In this document: positions 1 to 9,146 of the stretch, piece after piece | Layout: each line of letters starts with the position of its first letter | Position numbering within the stretch: the first letter of the stretch is position 1 | Source of the DNA: Saprospiraceae bacterium | GTDB taxonomy: Bacteria; Bacteroidota; Bacteroidia; Chitinophagales; Saprospiraceae | Direction of reading: 5' to 3' | Assembly: GCA_016714445.1 (NCBI GenBank) | Contig: JADJNF010000001.1 | Span: 682,001 to 746,000 of the forward strand | DNA: 64,000 bases | Translations under genes and position numbers: made by a program | The notes under the pieces: model-generated | Database searches by the model: none | What the model saw: the letters and a program-made list of their open reading frames with translations, nothing else | Told to the model about the DNA's origin: nothing

Positions 1-225
1 AAAGACGCTATGCGTACAATAATTTTTGATATTTTAGGTTTAAAAGATGAGTCAGAAAACAATGCAGGCCCATTAGATGGCCTTATGAATCTTATTATAG
101 ATTTGCGCCAACAAGCCAGAGTAAATAAAGACTGGGGAACTTCAGACAAAATCAGAGATTCGCTGAATGAAATCCAAATTCAGATCAAAGATGGAAAAGA
201 AGGAACTTCCTGGAGTTTTAAATAG
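1..225 (+). CDS. cysS: Cysteinyl-tRNA synthetase, C-terminal end (partial)
   Basis: This is the 3' end of a gene whose start lies before the window; the frame is open from base 1. The last 70 or so residues match the C-terminal helical region of cysteinyl-tRNA synthetase, which charges tRNA-Cys in the cytoplasm. The visible pattern is an alpha-helical stretch with R-x-x-A-R-x-N-K-D-W, then S-D-x-I-R-D-x-L, then I-K-D-x-x-x-G-T-x-W close to the stop, the usual ending of the family. The catalytic HIGH and KMSKS motifs are outside the window. A secreted peptidase gene follows 21 bases downstream on the same strand. Confidence 0.88.
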   Translation, partial: KDAMRTIIFDILGLKDESENNAGPLDGLMNLIIDLRQQARVNKDWGTSDKIRDSLNEIQIQIKDGKEGTSWSFK

Positions 226-246
226 CCTATTAAATTATTATATTAC

Positions 247-1230
247 GTGAAAATTAGATATTTAATTATTATAGTTTTTTTGTTTACAGGGTTTTTAGCG
301 TGTAAACAAGATACCAAAGATAAATCGGAAGTATCTTCAAAAACAAAGGCAAAAGCTACCGTTCCGGCTGTCAATGCAGACTCAGCTTATTCCTTTATTG
401 AAAAGCAATTGTCATTTGGCGTAAGAGTCCCAGGTACGGATGGACATTTAAAAACAAGAGACTGGATTATTTCAAAAATGAAATTTTATGGCGCTTCTGT
501 AGAAATTCAGGAATTTAAATCCAGTTTTTTGACTAAAAAAGACGTGCCATCGTATAATATTATAGCAAAAATAAATCCGGAAATTCAAGAGCGAATTGCA
601 CTATTTGCACATTGGGATACGCGGTTGATTGCAGAAAAAGATGCAGATCAAAGCAAAAAAGATAAACCTATAGCTGGAGCTGTAGATGGTGCCAGTGGTG
701 TAGCAGGACTATTGGAGATAGCTAGATTAGTAAAAGATCATCCGATAGATCTTGGAATTGATTTTGTTTTTTTCGACGTAGAAGATCAGGGAGATGACAC
801 ATCTAATCTTTCATGGTGCCAAGGTTCGCAATTTTGGTCAAAAAGCGTAGCAAATCAAGAGACAAAACCACAATTTGGGATTTTACTTGATCTTATCGGG
901 GCAAAAAATGCAACTTACAGCAAGGAAGAATATTCTGCTAAAATGGCTGGCAGTATACAGAAAAAAGTGTGGGAACTTGCGGCAGTCATGGGGAAAGGAA
1001 ATGTATTTATCAATGCTCCAATAGGTGCCATTACTGATGACCATTATTATGTCAACACCATCGCAAATATACCGTGCATTGATATCATTGAAACTAAACC
1101 TTCCGGCTACTTCAGTGAGTATCATCACACACATAATGATAATATAACGGCAATAGATAAAAATAATCTGGCAGCCGTAATACAAGTTGTAACAGCGGTT
1201 GCATATAAGACATCAGATGGTAGTTTTTAA
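247..1230 (+). CDS. Secreted M28-family zinc peptidase / glutaminyl cyclase-like lipoprotein
   Basis: This is a 327-residue exported protein beginning at a GTG codon. Residues 1-19 form a lipoprotein signal ending in FLAC with Cys19 as the likely lipidated residue, so it should be anchored in the envelope. The rest follows the M28 / glutaminyl-peptide cyclotransferase pattern: an R-x-P-G-T-x-G-H segment near residue 60, the metal-binding AHWDTR motif near 121, AVDGASG near 145, an acidic VEDQGD segment near 180, and a late DHYYVN histidine motif. The family binds one or two zinc ions and either trims N-terminal residues or cyclises N-terminal glutamine. The sequence does not decide between aminopeptidase and cyclase. 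It lies 21 bases after cysS, but a functional link is unlikely. Confidence 0.8.
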   Translation: MKIRYLIIIVFLFTGFLACKQDTKDKSEVSSKTKAKATVPAVNADSAYSFIEKQLSFGVRVPGTDGHLKTRDWIISKMKFYGASVEIQEFKSSFLTKKDVPSYNIIAKINPEIQERIALFAHWDTRLIAEKDADQSKKDKPIAGAVDGASGVAGLLEIARLVKDHPIDLGIDFVFFDVEDQGDDTSNLSWCQGSQFWSKSVANQETKPQFGILLDLIGAKNATYSKEEYSAKMAGSIQKKVWELAAVMGKGNVFINAPIGAITDDHYYVNTIANIPCIDIIETKPSGYFSEYHHTHNDNITAIDKNNLAAVIQVVTAVAYKTSDGSF

Positions 1231-1268
1231 ATTACAAAAAATTTATAAATTTATAAAATAGTTCAAAT

Positions 1269-2300
1269 ATGAGGAATGTATTCGCTTTATTAGTATTAAT
1301 ATTTTGTGCTTTAAATCAAAGTACCGGTCAGGAAGTCAGCAGTAAAAACTGGACACTTATCCATGAGCGTACAGCTGACTGGTGTCCATTTTGTGGTACT
1401 TATGGGTGGGAAATGAAAACAAGGATTTTTGATAAATTCCAAAATCAGAATGTCATTTTTATGGCAGTTCATCACAGTGGTGGACTAGCAAATGCTACTT
1501 CGCAAGAATTAGGTACTAATTTTATCGGTCAGGGGCAACCAATATTTTATGTTGATGGTGTGGATATCAATGTCAGCAGCAGTAATATTACACAAAGACT
1601 AGAAGAAACCCAATGGGAAATTGACTTTAAAAATGAATTGGAAACTATAGCCGGTGTAGGAATAAATGCTACTTTGGGTCACTCAGATAATACACTCAAA
1701 GTGGATGCAAGAGTTGAATTTTTCAGTGCAGTACCAGATGGAGATTATTATTTAGGATTATATTTGGTCGAAGATCTAATGCATAGTCAAGCAAGCAGAA
1801 CTGGTCAACAGTTACATAAACAAGTATTACGCAGGAGTTTATTGGACAATAATTTTGGCAAACAACTTCAAAAAGGTGCTGTTTCGAAAGGAAGCACTTT
1901 TGATGTTAGTGCTACTATAAGTGGTATAACAGCAAGTAGAGAAAATTATAAAGTCGTAGGTATTATTTGGAATAAAACACCTACTAAATACATATTTTTT
2001 AATGCCAATATGGTAAATGTAGGAATTCCAGCTTCATCTCAAGATATCGACAATACAGAACTAAATACATTTCAGTCTGAAAGCGGAAGCGTGGTGGTTG
2101 ACTTATCTGGGTTTAAGCAATTAAATAATGGCAAAATTACATTAAATGATGTCACTGGAAAAACTATAATGACTCAAGAGATAACAGACCAAAATCCATC
2201 CCGAAAATTTTATTTAGAAGGAAATTTCAGTCAAGGAATTCATATTGTAACAGTTACTCAAGGAAAAAATAAAATTTCGAAAAAGATATTCTTACAATAG
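1269..2300 (+). CDS. Omp28-like thioredoxin-fold protein with T9SS sorting domain
   Basis: This is a 343-residue protein with an N-terminal signal peptide (about residues 1-20). A WCPFCG active-site-like motif (Cys39, Cys42) sits in the position of a thioredoxin fold, as in the Omp28-related outer-membrane proteins of Bacteroidota. The last 85 or so residues form a type A C-terminal sorting domain with a typical G-K-x-I/V-T-V-T ending and a final K-K-I-F-L-Q, so export through the type IX secretion system to the cell surface is expected. The CxxC pair suggests a disulfide or redox role at the surface, but no substrate can be named. It follows the M28 peptidase by 38 bases and may share its transcript. 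Confidence 0.8.
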   Translation: MRNVFALLVLIFCALNQSTGQEVSSKNWTLIHERTADWCPFCGTYGWEMKTRIFDKFQNQNVIFMAVHHSGGLANATSQELGTNFIGQGQPIFYVDGVDINVSSSNITQRLEETQWEIDFKNELETIAGVGINATLGHSDNTLKVDARVEFFSAVPDGDYYLGLYLVEDLMHSQASRTGQQLHKQVLRRSLLDNNFGKQLQKGAVSKGSTFDVSATISGITASRENYKVVGIIWNKTPTKYIFFNANMVNVGIPASSQDIDNTELNTFQSESGSVVVDLSGFKQLNNGKITLNDVTGKTIMTQEITDQNPSRKFYLEGNFSQGIHIVTVTQGKNKISKKIFLQ

Positions 2301-2680
2301 TAACTTCCATTTTTACCTTATTTTTTTGTTAGACCAAAAGACATATTGCAAATGTACTTCCTTCATTTGCAATATGTCTTGTAGAATGTAAACATAATTC
2401 AGGAATTGGCTAAAACTATTCTATGTTTTCAAATGACTTTGATATATCACAACCTCCCATATAGTAAGAGTCAAATGAAAATATTACAGTAAATGATTCT
2501 TTGTTTCCTAAATATATTAAAATGCAAAAAAAGCAAGGTTTGTTGCCTACCCTTTTTTATAAAGACATCAACAAAATCGTCTTTAAAATGACCCTGGTAT
2601 TATTTGAAAAATAAACTATTGACTATATACATCAAATGATTTGGAAAAAAGTATTAAGTGTAGTTCAGGGTATGCGAAAA
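2301..2680. other. Intergenic region between convergent genes
   Basis: This 380-base AT-rich gap separates two convergent genes, the T9SS protein and holA. Apart from one long perfect hairpin near 2339-2379 I see no open frame, RNA gene or repeat. Confidence 0.5.
2339..2379. terminator. Perfect 16-bp hairpin, likely terminator
   Basis: Bases 2339-2354 (AGACATATTGCAAATG) are the exact reverse complement of 2364-2379, leaving a 9-base loop. It lies just after the stop of the T9SS protein gene and 300 bases past the end of the convergent holA gene. No strong T-run follows on either strand, so it may stop transcription without being a textbook Rho-independent site, or it may protect the mRNA 3' end. 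Confidence 0.55.
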
Positions 2681-3688
2681 TTAAATTTCAGGCTTCATAC
2701 ATGCAATTAAAATATCTTTAAAAATAGCCCCTTCGTCCGACCTTCGGCTTGATATACCTTTTGAATTTTTATCTGCAGATTTTAATATTTGGAATATTTT
2801 TATCAAGTGTCCCATAGAATAATTTTTAGCAGCATTACGATATTCTTTCATAAAAAATGGATTTACTCCGGTTTGTTTTGACAATTCCTGATCAGAAAGA
2901 CTGTTGTGATATCTTGTTATCATCACTTTATTAAAATATGCAAAAAGACTACTGATAACCATCACCGCTGGATTTGCACTTGGATTTTCTTTAAAGTAAT
3001 TGATAATCATTGCTGCTTTAACAAAGTTTTTTTCACCCAGTACCCGTTGCAATTCAAAAACATCAAAATCTTTACTTATCCCGATTTGTTCCTTTACATC
3101 GTTTATTGTAATGGAAGTACTACTATTTAAATTCAAAATAAGCTTGTTCAACTCATTACTTACCTTACTCAAATCAGCACCAAGATATTCTGCTATGATA
3201 TCAGGCACCCCTGTTTCTGAGGTAAGTCCTTTGGCTTTAATAAAGTCTCTGATCCAAGGTGCTACCTGGTTATCAAACAATTTTTTAGATTCAAAAATGA
3301 CTGATTTCTCTTCAAGAATTTTGGCAAATTTAGTCCTTTTGTCCAGTTTTTTATACTTGTGACACAAAACCAAAATTGAAGTGGGTGATGGTTTTTCAAT
3401 GTATGAAAGAAGTTCTGGCAGCGTTTTCATTTCCTGGGCCTCTTTAACTATAACTACACGTTTAGATGCCATCATGGGAAATTGGCGAGCTTCATCTACA
3501 ATGGTTTTAAACTCTGTCTCCTTTCCATATAGTATAACCTGATTGAAAGATTTTTCAGCTTCAGATAGCGCATTTTTTTCAATATAATCAGATACCTGGT
3601 CAATAAAATAAGGTTCGTCCCCAAAAAGAAAATATAATGGATGAAATTTACCCGTCTTTAGGTCTTTCATTATACTGTCGAATGTCAT
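2681..3688 (-). CDS. holA: DNA polymerase III subunit delta
   Basis: This is a 335-residue clamp-loader delta subunit, the wrench that opens the sliding clamp during replication. The N-terminal region holds the family segment HPLYFLFGDEPYFIDQ, with glycine and acidic residues in place of a true P-loop. It is followed by the conserved F-P-M-M-A-S-K-R-V-V-I-V strand near residue 70 and a helical C-terminal collar. The length matches other Bacteroidota HolA proteins. It stands alone, convergent with the T9SS protein gene and divergent from the tRNA-Ala gene. No TAnnTTTG promoter is evident in its 100-base upstream gap. Confidence 0.9.
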   Translation of the reverse strand: MTFDSIMKDLKTGKFHPLYFLFGDEPYFIDQVSDYIEKNALSEAEKSFNQVILYGKETEFKTIVDEARQFPMMASKRVVIVKEAQEMKTLPELLSYIEKPSPTSILVLCHKYKKLDKRTKFAKILEEKSVIFESKKLFDNQVAPWIRDFIKAKGLTSETGVPDIIAEYLGADLSKVSNELNKLILNLNSSTSITINDVKEQIGISKDFDVFELQRVLGEKNFVKAAMIINYFKENPSANPAVMVISSLFAYFNKVMITRYHNSLSDQELSKQTGVNPFFMKEYRNAAKNYSMGHLIKIFQILKSADKNSKGISSRRSDEGAIFKDILIACMKPEI

Positions 3689-3777
3689 TTTAAATCAGTT
3701 TACAATTTTAAAGTTCAATTATTTAGTTTTGAATTTAAAATAAGACCTAAAAATATAACTTTTGTAAAAATAATTTT

Positions 3778-3785
3778 TACTTTTG
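3778..3785 (+). promoter_or_regulatory. Bacteroidota -7 promoter element for tRNA-Ala
   Basis: TACTTTTG matches TAnnTTTG and lies 19 bases before the first base of the tRNA, which suits a start site a few bases upstream of the mature 5' end. Confidence 0.6.
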
Positions 3786-3804
3786 CGAGCCAAAAAAATT
3801 AATT

Positions 3805-3878
3805 GGGGAATTAGCTCAGTTGGCTAGAGCGCTACGCTGGCAGCGTAGAGGTCACCGGTTCGAGCCCGGTATTCTCCA
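3805..3878 (+). tRNA. tRNA-Ala, anticodon GGC
   Basis: This is a complete 74-base cloverleaf. The acceptor stem GGGGAAT pairs with ATTCTCC, and the third pair is the G3:U70 wobble that marks alanine tRNAs. The anticodon stem CTACG/CGTAG carries the loop CTGGCAG, giving anticodon GGC. The T arm is ACCGG-TTCGAGC-CCGGT, and the discriminator base is A. The terminal CCA is not encoded, since the following bases are CAT. It lies in a 200-base gap between holA and the folding-factor operon. Confidence 0.96.
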
Positions 3879-3891
3879 CATTCTTTTTATT

Positions 3892-5247
3892 CTACATTCC
3901 TGATGCTTCTCCACCCAATTTACAGTCCTTAAACATAGGATCGGTATAGATAAAAGTCTCTTCTCTCTTTTTCTTCAACCACTTCAGAAAATACTCATTT
4001 TTCTTACTTTCTTTTGCAAAACCTGCAATCTTATCAAAATCTTCTTTAAGACTTGCTTTATGTGGTTTAGAAATGGTATTTAGTTTTATTAATCTGAATG
4101 CTTTCTGACCATCCGGCAACTGTATAGATAATGGGGATGACAATTGTCCTGGTTTTAGCTCAAAAATCGCAAAATAGGTATCAGGATCGAGATCATCAGC
4201 TGCAAAAAAAGTATTGTTTGTATTTTGATTTTTCACCCTACCGCTATTGCTGTATGAAGGCAAATTTTTTAATGAAAACTTCATCACCGCTTCTTCAAAA
4301 GTCATAGAATCAGAAGCAATAAGTTGTCTGATGGAGTCTAGCTTATTTTTTGCTAAAGTCAAATCATCGGCTGTAATTTCAGGCTTAATTAAGACGTGTC
4401 TTGCTCGTATGGTATTTCCTCTCCTCTCTATCAATTGGATAAAATGAAACCCAAATTCCGTCTCAATGATTTCTGAAATTTCATCTTTTGCCAAAGAAAA
4501 AACAGTCACTTCAAATTCGGGTACATACACACCTCGTTTTGCAAAACCTAAGTCTCCTCCCCTAACAGCTGAACCGGGATCTTGTGAAAACTTAGAAGCA
4601 ATGTCAGCAAAAGTTGCTTCTCCTGATACAACTTTTTTTCTCAAATCAGTGATTTTATCCAGCGCCTTGTTTCTTTCTACATCATTTACTTTTGGGGTAA
4701 GAATGATTTCTGAAATTTCCATTTCAGATTTAAAATATGGCAATGAATCACTTGGTACACCTTTATAAAATTTTTCAACTTCCTTGGGTGTAATTTCAAT
4801 TTCTGAAATGAGTTTATATTGCATTTTTTCAGCAAGAATTTTATGTCGTTGGTCATCACGAAATCGCTCCTTCATTTCGGCACCAGTTGCTCCATAATAG
4901 TCTTGAAAAAATGCCTCATCCCCATTCATTTGTCTCAAAATGGATTCAAATCTGTAGTCCAGTTGAGTTTCTACTTCATCTTCGGCTATCTCAACACTAT
5001 CAATTTTTGCATGATAAATAACTAATTTCTGAGCTATCATGTTATCAATTATTAGACATTTTATATCATCAGTTAACGATGGATCTTTGGTTTTTGCATA
5101 AGAAAACTCTTCCTCAACTTCAGACAATAAAATGTGTTCACTACCCACTTTAGCTACGACTTTGTCTATAAGTATGGATTGTCCCTGTACTCCATTAAAC
5201 AAAATGGTCATGATCAGGATTAGAAAAATATATTTTATGCTCTTCAT
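3892..5247 (-). CDS. SurA-like periplasmic peptidyl-prolyl isomerase
   Basis: This is a 451-residue exported folding factor with a signal peptide in residues 1-22. An N-terminal SurA-type helical chaperone region is followed by two parvulin (rotamase) domains, about residues 170-278 and 280-390. The first keeps the conserved F-S-x-D-P-G-S-x-x-x-G-G-D-L-G-F core and the F-G-F-H-F/I-Q-L ending. The second is more divergent in its core. SurA-type proteins escort outer-membrane proteins across the periplasm. It is the last of three same-strand parvulin-type genes, 8 bases after its neighbour, which points to one operon. The gene ends 13 bases beyond the tRNA on the opposite strand. Confidence 0.87.
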   Translation of the reverse strand: MKSIKYIFLILIMTILFNGVQGQSILIDKVVAKVGSEHILLSEVEEEFSYAKTKDPSLTDDIKCLIIDNMIAQKLVIYHAKIDSVEIAEDEVETQLDYRFESILRQMNGDEAFFQDYYGATGAEMKERFRDDQRHKILAEKMQYKLISEIEITPKEVEKFYKGVPSDSLPYFKSEMEISEIILTPKVNDVERNKALDKITDLRKKVVSGEATFADIASKFSQDPGSAVRGGDLGFAKRGVYVPEFEVTVFSLAKDEISEIIETEFGFHFIQLIERRGNTIRARHVLIKPEITADDLTLAKNKLDSIRQLIASDSMTFEEAVMKFSLKNLPSYSNSGRVKNQNTNNTFFAADDLDPDTYFAIFELKPGQLSSPLSIQLPDGQKAFRLIKLNTISKPHKASLKEDFDKIAGFAKESKKNEYFLKWLKKKREETFIYTDPMFKDCKLGGEASGM

Positions 5248-5255
5248 TTTATAAA

Positions 5256-6107
5256 TTATTCAGGTTTAAAAACTTCGAATTTCTGATCAGAGATGCCCTG
5301 ATCATATAAATCCTGTCTATACTTTTTTAACAACTCAATTTTTCGTTCGCTTAAGATGGTTTTTATGATTTTCCCTTCGATATAATCAAACGGTGGAATT
5401 CGCTTTTCGTCGTAATAAGTGATAATTTTAACAAAATATTCATAGTCTTTTTCCTTTTTCTGAAATACCTTACCCCCGGATAACTCTGAAATTTCTATCA
5501 TCCCTTTAGGTAATAGAGATTCCAAATCTTCGATAGTCATCCATTTTGCTGTATCCAAATGATGATAAACTGCCTTTTCCTTTATAAGAAATATTGATTC
5601 GGTCATATCAGCCTTACCCAAAGCATTTTTTATATCTTTCAGACCAGAAGCTTTTGAAGAAACTTTGGCAATAACACACTTAAAAATAGGATGCGATAAC
5701 AAATATTGATTTTTAAACGATTCGTAATAATCCCTTTTTTCATCCATTGTAATCACGGTATCAAGCATCTGGTCAACCAAACGTTTTTCAAAATTATACA
5801 CCAGCAAAGATGATCGGTAGTCATCCACCAGTTTATTGAGATTAATATCTGCTGCTACATTCTTTTCAGCTTCAAGTATCATTAAATTTTCTCTTATCCA
5901 ATTTTCAATATATCCATCTACTATAGCGGCACTATCAGTTGGTGATGTCCCCGGATGTATTAATTCAGCGATTTGTGACTTAAATAGATTTTTTTCCCCA
6001 ACCTTAGCTATGATAGGATCTTTTGTGTCTCTATTAAAATTAAACCCATCCTTACAAGAGAACAAAAACAATAAAGGTAAAACCAGAAATGCTATATAAG
6101 CTTTCAA
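5256..6107 (-). CDS. Foldase-like lipoprotein of the parvulin operon
   Basis: This 283-residue protein starts with a lipoprotein signal ending in LFSC near residue 18. The segment after it resembles the N-terminal helical chaperone region of SurA/PrsA proteins, including a K-V-G-E-K-x-L-F-K strand and a Y-I-E-N-W helix. No recognisable parvulin catalytic core is present. It probably acts as a holdase beside the two isomerases. The start is a TTG placed directly after the TAG stop of the upstream gene with no spacing. No in-frame start can exist further upstream, so translation is expected to be coupled. The gene has 8 bases before the next operon member. Confidence 0.7.
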   Translation of the reverse strand: MKAYIAFLVLPLLFLFSCKDGFNFNRDTKDPIIAKVGEKNLFKSQIAELIHPGTSPTDSAAIVDGYIENWIRENLMILEAEKNVAADINLNKLVDDYRSSLLVYNFEKRLVDQMLDTVITMDEKRDYYESFKNQYLLSHPIFKCVIAKVSSKASGLKDIKNALGKADMTESIFLIKEKAVYHHLDTAKWMTIEDLESLLPKGMIEISELSGGKVFQKKEKDYEYFVKIITYYDEKRIPPFDYIEGKIIKTILSERKIELLKKYRQDLYDQGISDQKFEVFKPE

Positions 6108-8066
6108 CTATTGTTTTTTAAGTTTTGACAAAATTTCTTTGTTTACCTCAACATTAAACTCCTTAGTGAGTTGACCTATCCATTCTTTTTCAAGATAATC
6201 CTGATAATCAGCTACAACATACCCTCTGGCTTCAGAAAGATTTTTTTGCTTTGATGGGATAATTTCAGATAATTTTTTGAAAGAAAAATCAGTACCGGAT
6301 GGTTCAATTAACAAACTGGATACAGATCCTTTCTTCCATTCAAGCCCACTTAATTCTTTTGCTCCGCTTTCAAATTCTTTGTTAGTTACCTGAACAATTT
6401 TTATTTTTTTATTAAATTTCTTTTCAACCTTTGATACATCGTTTTTTACAGCATATTTATATATTTTTTCAGCTGTTTTTTTATCAACGCCTGAAATTTT
6501 ATATTCAACTATTGCTGCTTTCTCAGGCCATATATACTCACTTTTATTTTTATCGTAATACACTTTCAAACCGACAGTATCCTGATTTGCTTTATCCCAA
6601 ACATTAATTTTTGTAGCTTCAAAGAGTAAAATTCCTTCTTCATATTCTCTCATCAAAGATTTAAAATCCCCGTATTTCATTTCAAGCGTTTTTTCTTCAT
6701 ACTCCATAGCTGATTCATTTACATATTCTGTAAACAATTCATCAATGGTTTCAGATATGGGTTTTGTTTTGTCATACTTCAATCTCGTTTTTGTATTTTT
6801 TTTACAGTAATCAGCAAAATTCCTGATGGTATAAATGTTACTACCACCCAATGAAAAAACCATTTTTGATTGGAGAGCACTATCAGGACTCCACTTGTAA
6901 GAATAAAAATCTTCATTCAATGATGCGACAAATCTTTGCAACTCATTTCTATCTTCTTTGTATCCAGCTGCCTTTTTTATATCACTGATCAAACTTAACT
7001 TTGCTGCATCAAATCGTTGATCTTTATTTATCTGAGCCTTCATTTTTCTTACAAAAAGTTCATAACTGTCTGGTGAAGGTTTTGCGAGCCTTTTAATTAT
7101 ATGCCAGCCGGACTTAGTGAGTACGGGTTTTGAAACTGCTCCGTCCTTCCCTAAACTGAAGGCTGTTTCTTCAAAGGTTTTGTCATAGGTATTAATGCCA
7201 AAAGGAGGTAGTTTACCCCCGTTTTTTGCTGTTGTTTTATCTATAGAATAATTTAACGCAAGTACATCAAAGTCTTTTCCTTTTAGCAATTCATTGTAAA
7301 TACTATCTGCCAAATTTTGTTGTTCCTGTTTAAGAAGAATATGAGCAACTTCCATAATGCCTCTGGCTGGTCTGGTATTGGTCACTTTGATTAGATGGAA
7401 TCCTATGCGGGATTCTACTATATCTGATATTTGACCGGGCTTAAGTTTATATAAAGCAGACTCAAGTTCATAAAAACCAGAAGGAAGCTTTGCTGTAAAA
7501 TACCCCATATTCCCACCTTTCAATGCAGTCGTTCTGTCTGAAGAAAATTCAGATGCTGCATTTTCAAATGACATTCCACCGACGATCTTTGATTTTATTT
7601 CTCTGAGTTTACTTTTTGCTTCTTCTCTGATTGATTTAGTTGCTCCTTCTGCTACAGGAATGAAAATATGACTAAATTCAACATCATATTTCATACGATC
7701 GTATAACTCTCTCAGTAAAAATTCGGTTACTTCTTTATCAATCAGATATGAACTTGCCAATTGCTTTCTGTATCCACTTAATTCGCTAATTAATGCACTT
7801 ATGGTGTCAAGCTGTAACTGCTTGGCTTTTTCGACTTTCAGTTTAAATTTTATGTATAGATCCAGATATTCATTTACATTTTTTTCACTATAATCTGCAT
7901 TTGCACCATTATTTTTCTCGTAAATATACTTGAATTCAGATACCCTAACATCAGAATTTCCAACTTTCATTAATACTTCGTCCTTGTCCTGTCCGATGAT
8001 GATCGAAGATAAAAACATTAAGGCAACACATATAAATATCTTATTACTCATATTATAATTTTTCAT
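6108..8066 (-). CDS. Peptidyl-prolyl isomerase with two parvulin domains
   Basis: This 652-residue exported protein is the first gene of the folding-factor operon. The N-terminus has a signal peptide (about residues 1-25) followed by a SurA-like helical region. The first parvulin domain spans about residues 128-232 and carries F-S-S-D-R-T-T-A-L-K-G-G-N-M-G-Y and G-F-H-L-I-K-V. The second spans about 238-342 with Y-S-I-D-K-T-T-A-K-N-G-G and G-W-H-I-I-K. The remaining 300 residues have no domain I recognise and are rich in lysine and glutamate. It likely helps fold outer-membrane and secreted proteins. A TACTTTTG element lies 16-23 bases before the ATG. Confidence 0.86.
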   Translation of the reverse strand: MKNYNMSNKIFICVALMFLSSIIIGQDKDEVLMKVGNSDVRVSEFKYIYEKNNGANADYSEKNVNEYLDLYIKFKLKVEKAKQLQLDTISALISELSGYRKQLASSYLIDKEVTEFLLRELYDRMKYDVEFSHIFIPVAEGATKSIREEAKSKLREIKSKIVGGMSFENAASEFSSDRTTALKGGNMGYFTAKLPSGFYELESALYKLKPGQISDIVESRIGFHLIKVTNTRPARGIMEVAHILLKQEQQNLADSIYNELLKGKDFDVLALNYSIDKTTAKNGGKLPPFGINTYDKTFEETAFSLGKDGAVSKPVLTKSGWHIIKRLAKPSPDSYELFVRKMKAQINKDQRFDAAKLSLISDIKKAAGYKEDRNELQRFVASLNEDFYSYKWSPDSALQSKMVFSLGGSNIYTIRNFADYCKKNTKTRLKYDKTKPISETIDELFTEYVNESAMEYEEKTLEMKYGDFKSLMREYEEGILLFEATKINVWDKANQDTVGLKVYYDKNKSEYIWPEKAAIVEYKISGVDKKTAEKIYKYAVKNDVSKVEKKFNKKIKIVQVTNKEFESGAKELSGLEWKKGSVSSLLIEPSGTDFSFKKLSEIIPSKQKNLSEARGYVVADYQDYLEKEWIGQLTKEFNVEVNKEILSKLKKQ

Positions 8067-8081
8067 TTTTTAAATAAAACG

Positions 8082-8089
8082 CAAAAGTA
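8082..8089 (-). promoter_or_regulatory. -7 promoter element for the parvulin operon
   Basis: On the minus strand this reads TACTTTTG (TAnnTTTG), 16 bases upstream of the ATG of the first isomerase gene, implying a very short leader. Confidence 0.6.
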
Positions 8090-8201
8090 ACATTTTTTTG
8101 TATACTTGGGATATGTTTATAGCCTAACAGCAGCTATTTTCCGGTACAATGACCTTAAAATTTAAATTACCTATAACCCAATTTTATTTAACAGGATTTT
8201 T

Positions 8202-8209
8202 TACCTTTG
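8202..8209 (+). promoter_or_regulatory. -7 promoter element for dapB
   Basis: TACCTTTG matches TAnnTTTG and ends 19 bases before the dapB ATG. Confidence 0.58.
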
Positions 8210-8228
8210 CTTTAAATGAAAATCAAAC

Positions 8229-8951
8229 ATGAATATTGCATTAATAGGATATGGAAAGATGGGCAGGGCAATAGAAGAAATTGCACTTAGACGCGGTCAC
8301 AGTATTACCTGTAAAATTTCAAGCCAAAATCTGAGTGATTTTAATCCCAGGGTCTTGCAATGGGCAGATGTTGCTATAGAGTTTTCAACCCCTGAATCGG
8401 CTTTCTCGAATATTTCGCTATGTTTGGATGCGGGAGTTCCCACTATTTCCGGCACAACAGGATGGACGAATAAAAGAACGGAAATAGAACAAAAATGTAA
8501 AGATAAGGATGGTACTTTCCTGTATGCATCCAACTTTAGTATCGGTGTTAATATCTTTTTTGAAATTAACAAAAGACTGGCTGCATTGATGAATAAATAT
8601 GAAGTATATGATGTCGACATTAAAGAAATTCATCACACGGCTAAAATGGACAAACCCAGTGGTACCGCTATTACACTTGCAAAAGATATTATAGATGCTC
8701 TTGAAAGAAAAAAAGTTTGGACCATCACTCCACCTGAAGAAAAAAACTCAAGAAATTTATTTATAGCATCTGAGCGGATTGACCCGGCACCAGGGACACA
8801 TATTGTTACGTACTCGTCAGAAATAGATGACATAGAAATCACTCACACGGCACATACCCGTAAAGGCTTTGCATCAGGTGCAGTACTTGCAGCAGAATGG
8901 ATTTTGGGCAAAAAAGGTATTTTTGAAATGAAAGATGTTTTGGAGTTATAG
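8229..8951 (+). CDS. dapB: 4-hydroxy-tetrahydrodipicolinate reductase
   Basis: This 240-residue enzyme reduces hydroxy-tetrahydrodipicolinate with NAD(P)H in the lysine and diaminopimelate pathway. The N-terminal Rossmann motif is GYGKMG (residues 7-12). The substrate region shows G-T-T-G-W near residue 80 and the family signature HHTAKMDKPSGTA, containing the catalytic histidine and lysine. It is about 25-30 residues shorter than the E. coli enzyme, as is usual in Bacteroidota. It is a single gene with its own promoter, divergent from the parvulin operon and followed by dnaG. Confidence 0.94.
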   Translation: MNIALIGYGKMGRAIEEIALRRGHSITCKISSQNLSDFNPRVLQWADVAIEFSTPESAFSNISLCLDAGVPTISGTTGWTNKRTEIEQKCKDKDGTFLYASNFSIGVNIFFEINKRLAALMNKYEVYDVDIKEIHHTAKMDKPSGTAITLAKDIIDALERKKVWTITPPEEKNSRNLFIASERIDPAPGTHIVTYSSEIDDIEITHTAHTRKGFASGAVLAAEWILGKKGIFEMKDVLEL

Positions 8952-9146
8952 AACATAATTTGACCATATCAGAGATACTTTATACTTATCATTATTAATT
9001 AAATCAGATGATATTTTTTTAAAACATCTAAAAAGATTATCATTGATTATTAAAAACTAATTATTGATAAAATTGATTTATTTTAAGATGGAGATATTGT
9101 CAAATAGTGTTTTTAAAAGAGTTTTTCCTTTCCTATTTATCACCAA

